Below are positions 36,068-44,495 of a stretch of 64,000 nt of DNA, piece after piece. The notes below the pieces were generated by a model. It made no database searches, was not told the DNA's origin, and saw only the letters and a list, made by a program, of their open reading frames with translations. Source of the DNA: Prevotella sp. (GTDB lineage Bacteria; Bacteroidota; Bacteroidia; Bacteroidales; Bacteroidaceae); NCBI GenBank assembly GCA_017428805.1, contig JAFRQC010000043.1, forward strand, positions 57,841-121,840, given 5' to 3'. The position numbers were made by a program, and so were the translations under genes. The first letter of the stretch is position 1. Every line of letters begins with the position of its first letter.

Positions 36068-37261
36068 TTAAAATCTGAATCCCAATGAGGCATAGGCCGT
36101 CCAGTCTGATAATCGCCCATCGCCTTCGTCATTGCTATAACGGAAGCGGTTGTAATGACCAAATACCCTGAGATAGAAATTGCTCCAATTATAAACCAGC
36201 GACATACGGGCATCGAAATTCCAGGTCACTCGGTTGTTTGTAGAATATTCATCCTCCTCAACAACTTTATAATTGCCGTCGTAGTCGAAATTTTCGCTGT
36301 CAAAAAGAGCCGCCCCATAAACGCTGACCCCATTATGGTCCTGAGTGTCGTAGTAATAGACGTTCGTCTTATTATAAAAGGTAAGCATCGGCATACACAT
36401 CGCGCTGACGAGCCATCCTCGGGCTGGCACCCAGTTGTAGGCATAGCCGACACCCACGTTGGCTTGCGTAAACTTCATTTTGCCGATTCCTCTCATCATC
36501 AGTATCAGCGGCCAGCACGAGTCTTCATCATAAGCCACGCTGCTGTGATAGTACATCACCCCAGCCGCAAGCGATCCGGCAGAACGGCGCTGGATAAGCG
36601 ACTGGTCGTAGGCTGCCGCATAAGAGAAGTGCTTGCCGTTAAACATATAATAGCCGTCAAGAAAAAGCGAACGGACTCGGACAGGATCGTCAAGCGGGAC
36701 TTTCTCACCACCAGCAGACACCTGGCCTATTGAGGCAAACGAGTATGCCACATACGGTGTATGGCAACGATAGGTGCTGATACGCAGATTGATGCCAAAG
36801 CTGCCGCCCATCGCTCCGAAGGAGAATGTGGAGCCTTCACCGCCCAGTTGCTTGGAGATACCTATACCATAGCCTCTGTAGCCAGCCCAGACGCCCAAAG
36901 ACACAGGGTAACCATTGTCTGTATCGGTTGAAATACGGCCATCAAGGAGATCTTCAAAAGACCAGTCAGCCTCCATATTCAGGGAAGAATGACTTACCGA
37001 CGTACGGGCTTCCACAGACCACGATTTCTTGGGCTGCTCGATATAACTGCGGTCGACGGTGGCTACAGCCGATGAGTCGATGAGCGTCTTCACCCAATAG
37101 AAGGGCTGGAGCAGCACGGGCTTCCCTTTGGCAGAATCGGAAGCCATATGGAACAAGTTGCCGCTCTTCTGGGAAGGAACAGGTAAGGTGGCCGTAATAT
37201 CCTGTGCCACAGCTATCAGGGGCATCAGGGCTATCATCAGAAGCAAATATCTTTTTCGCAT
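36068..37261 (-). CDS. DUF4421 family outer-membrane-like protein
   Basis: 397 residues: signal peptide MRKRYLLLMIALMPLIAVAQ, then alternating beta-strand patterns ending in an aromatic (TAYASLGFRF), as in outer-membrane beta-barrels. The function is unknown; the family is common in Bacteroidetes. The start is the ATG at 37261, because a -7 box lies inside the longer TTG-initiated reading frame (to 37291). Confidence 0.82.
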   Translation of the reverse strand: MRKRYLLLMIALMPLIAVAQDITATLPVPSQKSGNLFHMASDSAKGKPVLLQPFYWVKTLIDSSAVATVDRSYIEQPKKSWSVEARTSVSHSSLNMEADWSFEDLLDGRISTDTDNGYPVSLGVWAGYRGYGIGISKQLGGEGSTFSFGAMGGSFGINLRISTYRCHTPYVAYSFASIGQVSAGGEKVPLDDPVRVRSLFLDGYYMFNGKHFSYAAAYDQSLIQRRSAGSLAAGVMYYHSSVAYDEDSCWPLILMMRGIGKMKFTQANVGVGYAYNWVPARGWLVSAMCMPMLTFYNKTNVYYYDTQDHNGVSVYGAALFDSENFDYDGNYKVVEEDEYSTNNRVTWNFDARMSLVYNWSNFYLRVFGHYNRFRYSNDEGDGRLSDWTAYASLGFRF

Positions 37262-37288
37262 ATTGACTATTACATATAGATTCGGGCA

Positions 37289-37296
37289 CAAAGGTA
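37289..37296 (-). promoter_or_regulatory. -7 promoter element of the DUF4421-mnmA operon
   Basis: The minus strand reads TACCTTTG, a match to TAnnTTTG, 27 bases before the ATG. The -33 region shows only a partial match (TTCG). Confidence 0.6.
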
Positions 37297-37348
37297 GTGA
37301 AAAAATCGCACTTAACGAAGAGAATGGGGATAAAACATGTTAAACAGT

Positions 37349-37654
37349 CACGGTCACAAATGTGACCATGTGACCTATCAGGATAGAAAGTAAAGGAAAT
37401 GTGTAAATTATTTTCAAACATAAGCGTCTCAAACAAAGCACCTTTGTATCTATTTGATTTACAAGAAGTTACAAATCTCAGATTTTCATGCCTTTAAACT
37501 CGGACTTTACTGCCTTTAAAGTAGGACTTTCATGCCTATAAACTCCGACTTTAAACGGCATTTTCTCCGAGTTTTCAGGAAGGAATAAAAATATGTAAAG
37601 ACATTTTACTTATTCTTCAAACAAAAAGGTCACATGGTCACACTTGTGACTGTG
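37349..37654. repeat. 306-bp segment bounded by 28-bp inverted repeats
   Basis: The arms match at 26 of 28 positions. They enclose 250 bases that include the second 22-nt array. It could be a non-coding miniature transposable element, or paired operator sites, since each arm is internally palindromic (GGTCACAAATGTGACC on the left). Confidence 0.7.
37442..37610. repeat. array of five 22-nt near-palindromic units plus flanks (copy 2)
   Basis: The flank TTTGTATCTATTTGATT is identical to that at 11450. Five consecutive 22-base units follow (37468-37577), with starts at 37468, 37490, 37512, 37534 and 37556. The unit consensus is GCCTnTAAAnTCnGACTTTnAn. The last unit has the same TTTCTCCGAGTTTT core as copy 1. 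Confidence 0.78.
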
Positions 37655-37755
37655 ACCATTTCGGACATGAACCTCATCTTGCATCCCAAAAGTCCTTTTT
37701 GTTTAAATCATGTTAAAACTTCAGCAAAATCCATTGCGGATTCAGAAAAAGTTCA

Positions 37756-37763
37756 TATCTTTG
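37756..37763 (+). promoter_or_regulatory. -7 promoter element of the SPFH operon
   Basis: TATCTTTG followed by C, 36 bases before the ATG. A TTGC about 18 bases upstream may act as a weak -33 element. Confidence 0.65.
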
Positions 37764-37799
37764 CGATATCAAATTGATATCATTCTAAACTTAATCATT

Positions 37800-38765
37800 A
37801 TGGAGAATAAAGAATTTGCATTCAAGGGAACGGTGATGAACGGGTTTCTGGCATTGTTCATCAACATCGTTGTGATGGTTTTGGCCATCGCAGGCATTGT
37901 GTACAGCATCATCACGCTCGACAACAGCGACGGCAATTATGGCGGCTGGGAGTTGGGCGGCAGCCTGCTGTTGCTCCTTATAAATATAATAATGTGGTTC
38001 GGGCTGATGATGCTGGAGCCCAACGAGGCTAAGGTGACTACGTGGTTCGGCAAGTACAGCGGCACGTTCTCAAAGACGGGATTCTACTGGATCTGCCCCT
38101 TCTACGGCACGAAAAAGGTATCGCTGCGAGCCCGCAACCTCGACGCCGAGCCCATCAAGGTGAACGACAAGACGGGTAATCCCGTGATGATCGGCCTGGT
38201 GCTCGTGTGGAAACTGAAAGACACCTACAAGGCTCTTTTCGAGGTAGATTCCCAGACGATGGCTTCCAATCCCAATGCCATCGGCACTGATACGAAGGGA
38301 CTGATGAACGCGCTGGAGAATTTCGTACGAGTGCAGAGTGATGCAGCCCTTCGTCAGGTGGCTGGTCAGTATGCCTACGACGATGAGGACTCAAAAGCTG
38401 GGGAACCTACGTTGCGCTCAAGTGCCGATGAGATCAACGAACAACTGGAGCAGAAGCTCGACGAGCGTCTGGCGCTTGCAGGCATCGAGGTCGTAGAGGC
38501 ACGCATCAACTACCTCGCCTATGCCCCTGAGATAGCAGCCGTGATGCTGCGTCGCCAGCAGGCCTCTGCTATCATCACAGCCCGCGAGAAGATCGTCGAG
38601 GGTGCTGTATCGATGGTGAAGATGGCGCTTGACAAGCTTTCCAACGAGAACATCGTCGACCTCGACGACGACAAGAAGGCTGCGATGGTGAGCAACCTGC
38701 TTGTGGTGCTCTGTGGCGACGAATCTGCCCAGCCAGTCGTAAACACAGGAACGCTGAATCATTAA
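37800..38765 (+). CDS. SPFH (band 7/prohibitin/stomatin) domain membrane protein
   Basis: 321 residues: a short N-terminus, two membrane helices (about 14-37 and 47-67), then an SPFH domain ([40 protein letters not shown]) and a C-terminal coiled coil ([35 protein letters not shown]). SPFH proteins oligomerise into membrane microdomain scaffolds and often influence proteolysis or membrane stress. The ATG follows the promoter; the longer frame from 37710 crosses it. It heads a five-gene plus-strand run. Confidence 0.92.
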   Translation: MENKEFAFKGTVMNGFLALFINIVVMVLAIAGIVYSIITLDNSDGNYGGWELGGSLLLLLINIIMWFGLMMLEPNEAKVTTWFGKYSGTFSKTGFYWICPFYGTKKVSLRARNLDAEPIKVNDKTGNPVMIGLVLVWKLKDTYKALFEVDSQTMASNPNAIGTDTKGLMNALENFVRVQSDAALRQVAGQYAYDDEDSKAGEPTLRSSADEINEQLEQKLDERLALAGIEVVEARINYLAYAPEIAAVMLRRQQASAIITAREKIVEGAVSMVKMALDKLSNENIVDLDDDKKAAMVSNLLVVLCGDESAQPVVNTGTLNH

Positions 38766-38768
38766 TCT

Positions 38769-38957
38769 ATGGCAGACAAGAGCACCAAGAGTTTTATCCT
38801 CCGCGTCGACGCTGAGACGATGAGCGCCATAGAGGCCTGGGCTGCAGACGAGTTCCGCAGCACCAACGGCCAGCTGCAATGGATCATCACCGAGGCCCTG
38901 CGCAAAGCCAAGCGTCTGCCCAAGAAAAAGCAAAACAATGGAACAGAACAACTTTGA
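38769..38957 (+). CDS. small Arc-type ribbon-helix-helix protein
   Basis: 62 residues: KSFILRVDAETMSAIEAWAADEFRSTNGQLQWIITEALRKAKR fits the RHH fold (a beta strand with alternating residues, then two helices), as in Arc/MetJ-like DNA-binding proteins. It starts three bases after the SPFH stop and overlaps the next gene by 20 bases. It could be an operon autoregulator, but such proteins next to SPFH genes may also act as accessory factors. No toxin gene adjoins it. Confidence 0.8.
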   Translation: MADKSTKSFILRVDAETMSAIEAWAADEFRSTNGQLQWIITEALRKAKRLPKKKQNNGTEQL

Positions 38958-39423
38958 CATCAAGAAGATTAAGGTGCATCGCACCACAGAGGCGACCGTC
39001 TTTGAAATCGTGTTTGTCCTGATGGCCCTCATCGTCTGGGGACTGATTATATGGATGGTTCATCGTGCGCCAGACATCGTCCCCACCCATTTCGATGCTT
39101 CAGGCAAGCCGAATGCATACGGTTCGCCTGTGGGAATCACCATTCCCTGTGCACTCTTGACGATAGGCGCCATCGTCTGTATGGTATGTGCCTATTTCCC
39201 ACGACATATCAATATGCCTTTCAAAATCAGGAACATCCGGCAGGTAGAACTAACCATTCGGCTGATTCGGGTGACAGGCGTCACATTCCTGTTAATACCT
39301 CTGGCTGTTGCCTATACCATGCTTGGCATGAGTTCCCCGTCTGTCATTCCCATCTTGGCAACCGTCGGCCTCATCCTCGTGGAAACCGTCTTGTTTTCAA
39401 TTATTATCTACAAATCAAAATAA
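38938..39423 (+). CDS. DUF1648 membrane protein
   Basis: 161 residues with four membrane helices (about 22-42, 68-88, 104-124 and 134-156). The DUF1648 signature PDIVPTHFDASGKPNAYGS (about 46-64) lies in the first loop. The family includes SdpI-like immunity or signalling membrane proteins and many of unknown role. It is translationally coupled to the RHH gene by a 20-base overlap. Confidence 0.88.
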   Translation: MEQNNFDIKKIKVHRTTEATVFEIVFVLMALIVWGLIIWMVHRAPDIVPTHFDASGKPNAYGSPVGITIPCALLTIGAIVCMVCAYFPRHINMPFKIRNIRQVELTIRLIRVTGVTFLLIPLAVAYTMLGMSSPSVIPILATVGLILVETVLFSIIIYKSK

Positions 39424-39432
39424 CAAACTATT

Positions 39433-40317
39433 ATGGTAGAACTCAAAAACGAACAACTCTCGATCGTCGTATCAGAGAAAGGAGCCGAGCTCCAGAGCAT
39501 CAAGGATGCAAACGGTAAGGAATATCTGTGGCAGGGAGATCCGGCATTCTGGCCTCGCCGCTCACCCATCCTTTTCCCCATCGTCTGCAGCGTGAATAAC
39601 GACACTTATACTGTTGATGGAAAGGAATACCACTTGCCTCGTCACGGCTTTGCCCGCGATACGGATTTCAAGCTCATCGCCCAAGGCGAGCGCAAGATTA
39701 CCTTCGCCCTTGAATCGTCAGCAGAGACAAAGCAGGTCTATCCCTACGACTTTACTCTCAGCGTCAGCTATGTCCTTGATAATAATAAAATAGGTGTCAT
39801 CTGGCACGTCCATAATACTGACACCCAAGAGATCCATTTCCAGATAGGCGGCCATCCTGCTTTCAACATTCCAGGCATGAAGGCCGGCGAGAACCAGTAT
39901 GGCCGTATCCGTCTTGACAATGAGGAGCCGATGGATGCCCTCCACAGCTATGGAGACGGTTCGCACGAGATGGATGAAGTGCCATTCATCGAGGCAGAGA
40001 ATGGCATAATGGAGTTCACGGACAACACCTGGCGTAACGACTCCATCAAAATCCACAAATGCCAGTTACATCGCGCAGAACTATTAGGTGCTGGTGGCGA
40101 TCCAGAGGTGATTGTCACCTTCCGCACTCCCGTCATCGCCTTCTGGAGTCCTTTCGGCAAGCAGGCACCTTTCGTCTGCATCGAGCCTTGGTACGGCATT
40201 GGCGATCCCCGCAGCTTCAAGGGTGAGTTCAAGGACAAGCCTCTGATGAACCACTTGCAGCCAGGAGCCTCGTTCATGTCGAGATATGATATCTGTATTA
40301 AAGGAGAGAAGGAGTAA
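39433..40317 (+). CDS. aldose 1-epimerase family protein (LacX-like mutarotase)
   Basis: 294 residues with the galactose mutarotase beta-sandwich fold: SEKGAELQSIKD, PRRSPILFPIVCSV, HLPRHGFARDTDF (catalytic His candidate) and FQIGGHPAFNIPG (second His), with a late Glu in CIEPWYGIGD. It interconverts sugar anomers or acts on hexose-6-phosphates; the exact substrate is not predictable. The last codons (IKGEKE) are encoded by the purine-rich junction repeat. Confidence 0.9.
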   Translation: MVELKNEQLSIVVSEKGAELQSIKDANGKEYLWQGDPAFWPRRSPILFPIVCSVNNDTYTVDGKEYHLPRHGFARDTDFKLIAQGERKITFALESSAETKQVYPYDFTLSVSYVLDNNKIGVIWHVHNTDTQEIHFQIGGHPAFNIPGMKAGENQYGRIRLDNEEPMDALHSYGDGSHEMDEVPFIEAENGIMEFTDNTWRNDSIKIHKCQLHRAELLGAGGDPEVIVTFRTPVIAFWSPFGKQAPFVCIEPWYGIGDPRSFKGEFKDKPLMNHLQPGASFMSRYDICIKGEKE

Positions 40318-40330
40318 GGAGAGAAGGAGA
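40297..40330 (+). repeat. 34-bp purine-rich gene-junction repeat, copy 2
   Basis: All 34 bases are identical to 19270-19303 (opposite strand). It provides the last codons and TAA stop of the aldose epimerase-like gene, and the AAGGAG ribosome binding site of the next gene, whose ATG starts three bases after it. Confidence 0.88.
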
Positions 40331-40332
40331 AC

Positions 40333-40998
40333 ATGCACATCATCGTATCACAAGAGATTGAGTCGGTTTGCCCTGCGTTTGTGGGGGCTGCCGTCGAGGC
40401 ACAAGTCGTCAACACGCCCTATTCTGAAGAGCTTTGGGATGACATTCATGCGCTGGAAGACCGTTTCCGCCAGGAACTGACCACAGAGAGTCTGAAGGAT
40501 CTGCCCAGTATCGCAGCTACCCGAAGGGTGTATAAAGCCTGCGGCAAGGACCCTTCACGCTACCGTCCTGCTAGCGAACAACTTATCCGAAGGATGCTGC
40601 AAGGCAAGGAACTGTATCAGATCGACACTCTTGTGGACCTCATCAACCTCGCCTCCATCGCCTATGGCTACAGCATCGGAGGTTTCGATGCCGATAAGTT
40701 CGTGGGCGATACGCTCACCTTGGGTGTGGGGCGTGAGGGGGAACCGTATGAAGGTATCGGACGAGGCATGCTCAACATCGCAGGACTACCCGTCTATCGT
40801 GATGCCGAGGGAGGTGTGGGCACACCTACCAGCGACCATGAACGGACGAAGATGACGATGGCGACCACTCACCTTGTGGTGCTCATCAATGGTTATGACG
40901 GCAATGAGCAGCGTGTCGCTGAAAATGCTCGTTTCATACAAGAATTATTACGAAAATACGCACAAAGTGACGGAGGCAGCGTCACTCTGTACAGATAA
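40333..40998 (+). CDS. B3/4 (PheRS beta-like tRNA-binding) domain protein
   Basis: 221 residues with the B3/4 domain found in PheRS beta chains: LPSIAATRRVYKACGKDPSRYRPASEQLIRRMLQGKELYQIDTLVDLINLASI. Free-standing members are thought to act in editing of mischarged tRNA or to bind nucleic acids; experimental roles are few. The strong RBS is provided by the upstream repeat. It is the last gene of the SPFH run. Confidence 0.9.
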   Translation: MHIIVSQEIESVCPAFVGAAVEAQVVNTPYSEELWDDIHALEDRFRQELTTESLKDLPSIAATRRVYKACGKDPSRYRPASEQLIRRMLQGKELYQIDTLVDLINLASIAYGYSIGGFDADKFVGDTLTLGVGREGEPYEGIGRGMLNIAGLPVYRDAEGGVGTPTSDHERTKMTMATTHLVVLINGYDGNEQRVAENARFIQELLRKYAQSDGGSVTLYR

Positions 40999-41043
40999 TC
41001 TTAAAGTTTCTTATTTTGTGAGCGGCATTTCAATTAATTTTTA

Positions 41044-41051
41044 TACCTTTG
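41044..41051 (+). promoter_or_regulatory. -7 promoter element of the CotH/lamin-tail gene
   Basis: TACCTTTG followed by CACC, 27 bases before the chosen ATG. A TTTG occurs 25 bases upstream, slightly beyond the usual spacing. Confidence 0.6.
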
Positions 41052-41078
41052 CACCCGAATTTTAACCGAACCATCAAA

Positions 41079-43505
41079 ATGAGACAACTAAGGAAGAAAG
41101 TTTTGTGTATCCTCGTCTTGCTGACGACAACCATTCTAACAACAAACGCTGACGCCCAGACTACGTCAAAACTAGTAATCAACGAACTGATGCAATCGAA
41201 CATCGACTGTATCATGGATGACCTGCATGAATTTCCCGACTCGTGGGTAGAGCTCTATAACAACAGCGACGAGCCCATCAACCTGAAAGATTATCAGATA
41301 GGTGCCGAGACTGGCCATGTGTGGCAACTGCCCGAGAAGACCATAGAAGCCAAAGGATTCATTGTTGTTTACTGCGACAAGGAAGAATGGGCACTCCACA
41401 CCGATTTCCGTCTGGATACGGGCAAAGGCTGTGTAGTCTATCTGTTCAAGGGCAACGAGGTGGCAGACAGTCTGCCTGCTGCACTACCAAAGATGCCGGC
41501 TCCCAATATCGCCTATGGCCGCAAGACTGACGGCAGCAGCGAGTGGGGCTACCAGCTAACGCCCACGCCCGGCGCCGCCAACTGTGGAGAAGTGTGCGAC
41601 GAAAAGCATATCCTTGGTGAGCCCGTCTTCAGCGAGCCTGGCCGTGTGATGACCTCTTCCAAGAAGTTCTCTCTCACCCTCTCTCTGCCGAAAGATGCAC
41701 CAGAGGGTACGCAGATCTATTATACCACGGACGGCAAGGAGCCCACCAAGGCCAGCAAGCTCTACAACAAGGAGATCTCAATTAACGACAGCTATGCCAT
41801 TCGCGCCAAGCTCTTCTGCGATGGCTGGCTCTCACCTCGCTCTACGGTGCAGTCGTATATCTTCCTCGACCGCGACATGACCATTCCCGTGATATCCATC
41901 ACCACCAACGATGACTACCTGAATGGTTCAAAAGAAGGCATTTTCAAGAATAACAGCAAGGCTAACCAGAACAACTGGCGTCGCCCCATCAATTTCGAAT
42001 TGTTCGACGAACCCGATAAGGCAAGCGTACTCAATCAGATTTGCGAAACCCGTGTCATGGGTGGACAGTCGAGAGACTGGGCTCGCAAGTCGATGGCCAT
42101 CTATGCCAACAAGCGATTTGGCACCAAGCGCCTTGAATATGAGTTCTTCCCCGACCAGAAGCCCGGGATTACCAACTTCAAGAGTATCATGCTGCGCAAT
42201 GCGGGGAATGATATTGACGGCCTGTATATGCGCGACGCCATCATGCAGCGCGCTATGGCTGAGCACGCCGACCTCGACTGGCAGGCCTGGCGGCCGGCAG
42301 TCGTCTATATCAACGGCGAATACCACTGCATGTTGAATATCCGTGAGCGTAGCAATGACGACAACATCTTCACCAACTACAACGAGCTTGAGGATATCGA
42401 CATGATCGAGATTGCCCAAGAGGACGGTAAGATGGTGGGCGAGGTAAAGGCCGGTGACGAAGAAAACTACAATGATTTCGTTAAATTCTACACGGAGACT
42501 GGCCACACACTGGCAGAATACGCTGAATGGATGGACTGGAAGGAGTATATCAACCTGATGGCCATGAACCTCTATTTCAACAATCAGGACTTCCCTGGCA
42601 ACAACATCGTCATGTGGCGTCCAAGGACTGAGGACGGCAAGTGGCGCTGGATCTCCAAGGACACCGATTTCGGACTGGGGCTCTACGGAAAAGAAGTGGA
42701 GTTCAACACCATCAAGTGGCTCTACGACTTCAACCACACTTACGACAGAGACAGGAAATGGGCTAACACAAAAGAGGCGACTTTGCTTTTCCGTAACCTG
42801 ATGGAGGATCCGGATTTCAATCGCGAGTTTATCGACCGCAGCCTTGTCTATATGGGTGACTTCCTCAACGAAAAGGGAGTGCGGGCCATCTGGGATCCGA
42901 TGTACGAACTTGTCAAAGACGAACTGCTTATACATAGAGACGAGCTGAACCCGCCCAGTCCTTGGGGATGGTGGGGAGGCAACAACAAAGACAACATCGA
43001 AAACGAGGTTAAAAATGTCCGTAACTGGCTGAGCAAGCGCACAGACTATTACCGCAAGAGCCTCTGCGACTACTATCAGGTGGGCACACTGGCACCTATG
43101 ACAGTCAACAAAGACATGGAGGAGGCTGCCGAAGGTCACTTCCTCTTCAATGGCGTCGAACTCTCCAAGGGTACCTTTGACGGCAAATTCATTGTCGGGC
43201 GCAAGATCACCCTTGAGCCAGGCGAAGCGTCTACCCTCCATGTAACAGGATGGGAAGTTACGGCAGACGGGACTTCGGATTATTACCAGGGGAACAGACT
43301 TGAAATTGACATGCCTCAATGCAAGAAGCTTGTCGTCACTGCTCTCTTCGACGCTACCGGCATCGGCATCATCCCGGCAAACGGCACTAAGCCTCAGGAC
43401 GTCTACGATCTCAACGGCCGCAAGGTTCGATCAGGCAGCACATCGACTGAAGGTCTGCCACGAGGTATCTACATCGTCGGAGGAAAGAAAGTGGTAGTCA
43501 AGTAA
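41079..43505 (+). CDS. secreted CotH kinase-family protein with lamin-tail domain
   Basis: 808 residues: signal peptide (MRQLRKKVLCILVLLTTTIL...ADAQ), lamin-tail domain (KLVINELMQSNIDC, DSWVELYNNSDEPINLKDY; about 30-140), a chitobiase-like domain (GTQIYYTTDGKEPTKASKLY; about 210-270), then the CotH kinase region (RVMGGQSRDWARKSMAI, IMLRNAGNDIDGLYMRDAIM, LNIRERSND, WRWISKDTDFGLG). The end (DVYDLNGRKVRSG...LPRGIYIVGGKKVVVK) resembles the C-terminal sorting/anchoring tails of Prevotella secreted proteins. CotH proteins phosphorylate surface proteins in spores; the role here is unknown. The longer frame from 41049 crosses the -7 box and is rejected. Confidence 0.9.
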   Translation: MRQLRKKVLCILVLLTTTILTTNADAQTTSKLVINELMQSNIDCIMDDLHEFPDSWVELYNNSDEPINLKDYQIGAETGHVWQLPEKTIEAKGFIVVYCDKEEWALHTDFRLDTGKGCVVYLFKGNEVADSLPAALPKMPAPNIAYGRKTDGSSEWGYQLTPTPGAANCGEVCDEKHILGEPVFSEPGRVMTSSKKFSLTLSLPKDAPEGTQIYYTTDGKEPTKASKLYNKEISINDSYAIRAKLFCDGWLSPRSTVQSYIFLDRDMTIPVISITTNDDYLNGSKEGIFKNNSKANQNNWRRPINFELFDEPDKASVLNQICETRVMGGQSRDWARKSMAIYANKRFGTKRLEYEFFPDQKPGITNFKSIMLRNAGNDIDGLYMRDAIMQRAMAEHADLDWQAWRPAVVYINGEYHCMLNIRERSNDDNIFTNYNELEDIDMIEIAQEDGKMVGEVKAGDEENYNDFVKFYTETGHTLAEYAEWMDWKEYINLMAMNLYFNNQDFPGNNIVMWRPRTEDGKWRWISKDTDFGLGLYGKEVEFNTIKWLYDFNHTYDRDRKWANTKEATLLFRNLMEDPDFNREFIDRSLVYMGDFLNEKGVRAIWDPMYELVKDELLIHRDELNPPSPWGWWGGNNKDNIENEVKNVRNWLSKRTDYYRKSLCDYYQVGTLAPMTVNKDMEEAAEGHFLFNGVELSKGTFDGKFIVGRKITLEPGEASTLHVTGWEVTADGTSDYYQGNRLEIDMPQCKKLVVTALFDATGIGIIPANGTKPQDVYDLNGRKVRSGSTSTEGLPRGIYIVGGKKVVVK

Positions 43506-43541
43506 ATATCGCGAGGCCAGTTAATAGGCCTCGCGATATTT
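43504..43541. terminator. bidirectional hairpin terminator overlapping both stop codons
   Basis: A perfect 15-bp stem (43504-43518 with 43527-43541, 8-base loop) lies between the convergent CotH-family gene and rsgA. The TAA of the CotH gene overlaps its left arm, and the rsgA stop codon (43521-43523) lies in the loop. A TTTG-TTTT run follows on the plus side. Confidence 0.9.
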
Positions 43542-44438
43542 GTTTTCGTCCTTATCGTTAAGCATCGACAGATAGCTCTGATATCGGCTTTGGGCGATGT
43601 AGTGATTCTCCAAAGCCTGAAGCACGGCGCAGCCAGGCTCATGGGTGTGAGTGCAATTGGAAAAGCGACAGTCTTTGGAGAAACGGAAGATTTCCTTAAA
43701 ATATGAAGTGAGTTCTTCGGGCTCCATATCGAACGTGCCGAAGCCTTTGATGCCTGGGGTGTCAATCAGCCATCCCTCACTCAAGGGGATCATTTCTGAG
43801 AATGTGGTGGTGTGCTGTCCCATCTGATGGGCATCAGAGATCTCCGCTGTACGCAGGTTGACGCCTGGCACGAGGCGATTGATGATAGTGGACTTCCCCA
43901 CCCCGCTATTGCCGCTTAATAGCGTTATCTTCCCTTGCAGCATTGGCAAAAGCGCATCAATGCCATCCCCCGTTTCTGCAGAGATAGCACGACACTCATA
44001 GCCGACCGTCTCATAGAGATGAATCAACATCTGCTGATAGTGTTTCTCGTCGCCGTCAAGCAAATCTGACTTATTGAATATCAGCACCACTGGTACTCTG
44101 TAAGCCTCAGCCGAAGCAAGAAAGCGATCAATGAATGTGGTGTTCGTCTGAGGACGGTTGACTGTAACGACAAGCAACGCCTGATCAACGTTGGCGGCAA
44201 TGATATGACTCTGTTTAGAAAGGTTGATGCTCTTCCGGATGATATAGTTGCGACGATCCTCAATCTCTGTGATGAAGTTCCCTTCAGAGACACAGACACG
44301 ATCGCCTACAGCCACAGGATTCGTGCTCCGTATGCCTCGCAGACGGAAGTTTCCTTTCACTTTACAATCAAACAGCTGGCCATCGTCTGTCTGGACGGTG
44401 TACCAGCTGCCTGTGTTTTTTATCACAAGACCCTTCAT
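43521..44438 (-). CDS. rsgA: ribosome small-subunit-dependent GTPase A
   Basis: 305 residues: N-terminal OB fold, then a circularly permuted GTPase ([12 protein letters not shown] before [13 protein letters not shown] at about 167-179, then DTPGIKGFG) and a C-terminal zinc site ([14 protein letters not shown]). RsgA matures the 30S subunit in the cytoplasm. Its last ten codons are part of the terminator hairpin. A copy of the double-hairpin repeat lies just upstream, between it and frr. Confidence 0.97.
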   Translation of the reverse strand: MKGLVIKNTGSWYTVQTDDGQLFDCKVKGNFRLRGIRSTNPVAVGDRVCVSEGNFITEIEDRRNYIIRKSINLSKQSHIIAANVDQALLVVTVNRPQTNTTFIDRFLASAEAYRVPVVLIFNKSDLLDGDEKHYQQMLIHLYETVGYECRAISAETGDGIDALLPMLQGKITLLSGNSGVGKSTIINRLVPGVNLRTAEISDAHQMGQHTTTFSEMIPLSEGWLIDTPGIKGFGTFDMEPEELTSYFKEIFRFSKDCRFSNCTHTHEPGCAVLQALENHYIAQSRYQSYLSMLNDKDENKYREAY

Positions 44439-44444
44439 ATTGTT

Positions 44445-44491
44445 CAGACCACCCCGCCCTGACGGGCTCCCCTCCTAACCCAGGAGGGGAA
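44445..44491 (-). repeat. double-hairpin repeat, copy D (intergenic, frr-rsgA)
   Basis: On the minus strand: CCCCTCCT/AGGAGGGG stem with a five-base loop, then GCCC/GGGC, then GGGGTGGTCTG. Loop and spacer bases differ from copies A, B and E, while both stems are kept, which suggests that structure is selected. It separates the frr stop from the rsgA ATG by 57 bases. Confidence 0.85.
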
Positions 44492-44495
44492 GAGG

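Larger units (their letters stand above)
37262..37799. other. divergent intergenic region with nested repeats
   Basis: 538 bases between the divergent DUF4421 and SPFH genes, with no coding potential. It holds the two promoters, a 28-bp inverted repeat pair (37349-37376 and 37627-37654, 26 of 28 matches) and, between the arms, a five-unit 22-nt repeat array with flanks like those at 11449. Each arm itself contains a GGTCACA/TGTGACC palindrome. Confidence 0.7.

Noticed and set aside
37468..37577. CRISPR-like array
   Set aside because: The 22-nt units are directly adjacent with no unique spacers, they diverge from one another, and no cas genes are present.
37349..37654. Insertion sequence with transposase
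   Set aside because: The inverted repeats enclose only non-coding DNA; no transposase reading frame exists in or near the segment.
41928..43319. Minus-strand open frame of 463 codons opposite the CotH-family gene
   Set aside because: It is antisense to recognisable lamin-tail and CotH domains, and no domain is seen in the shadow.
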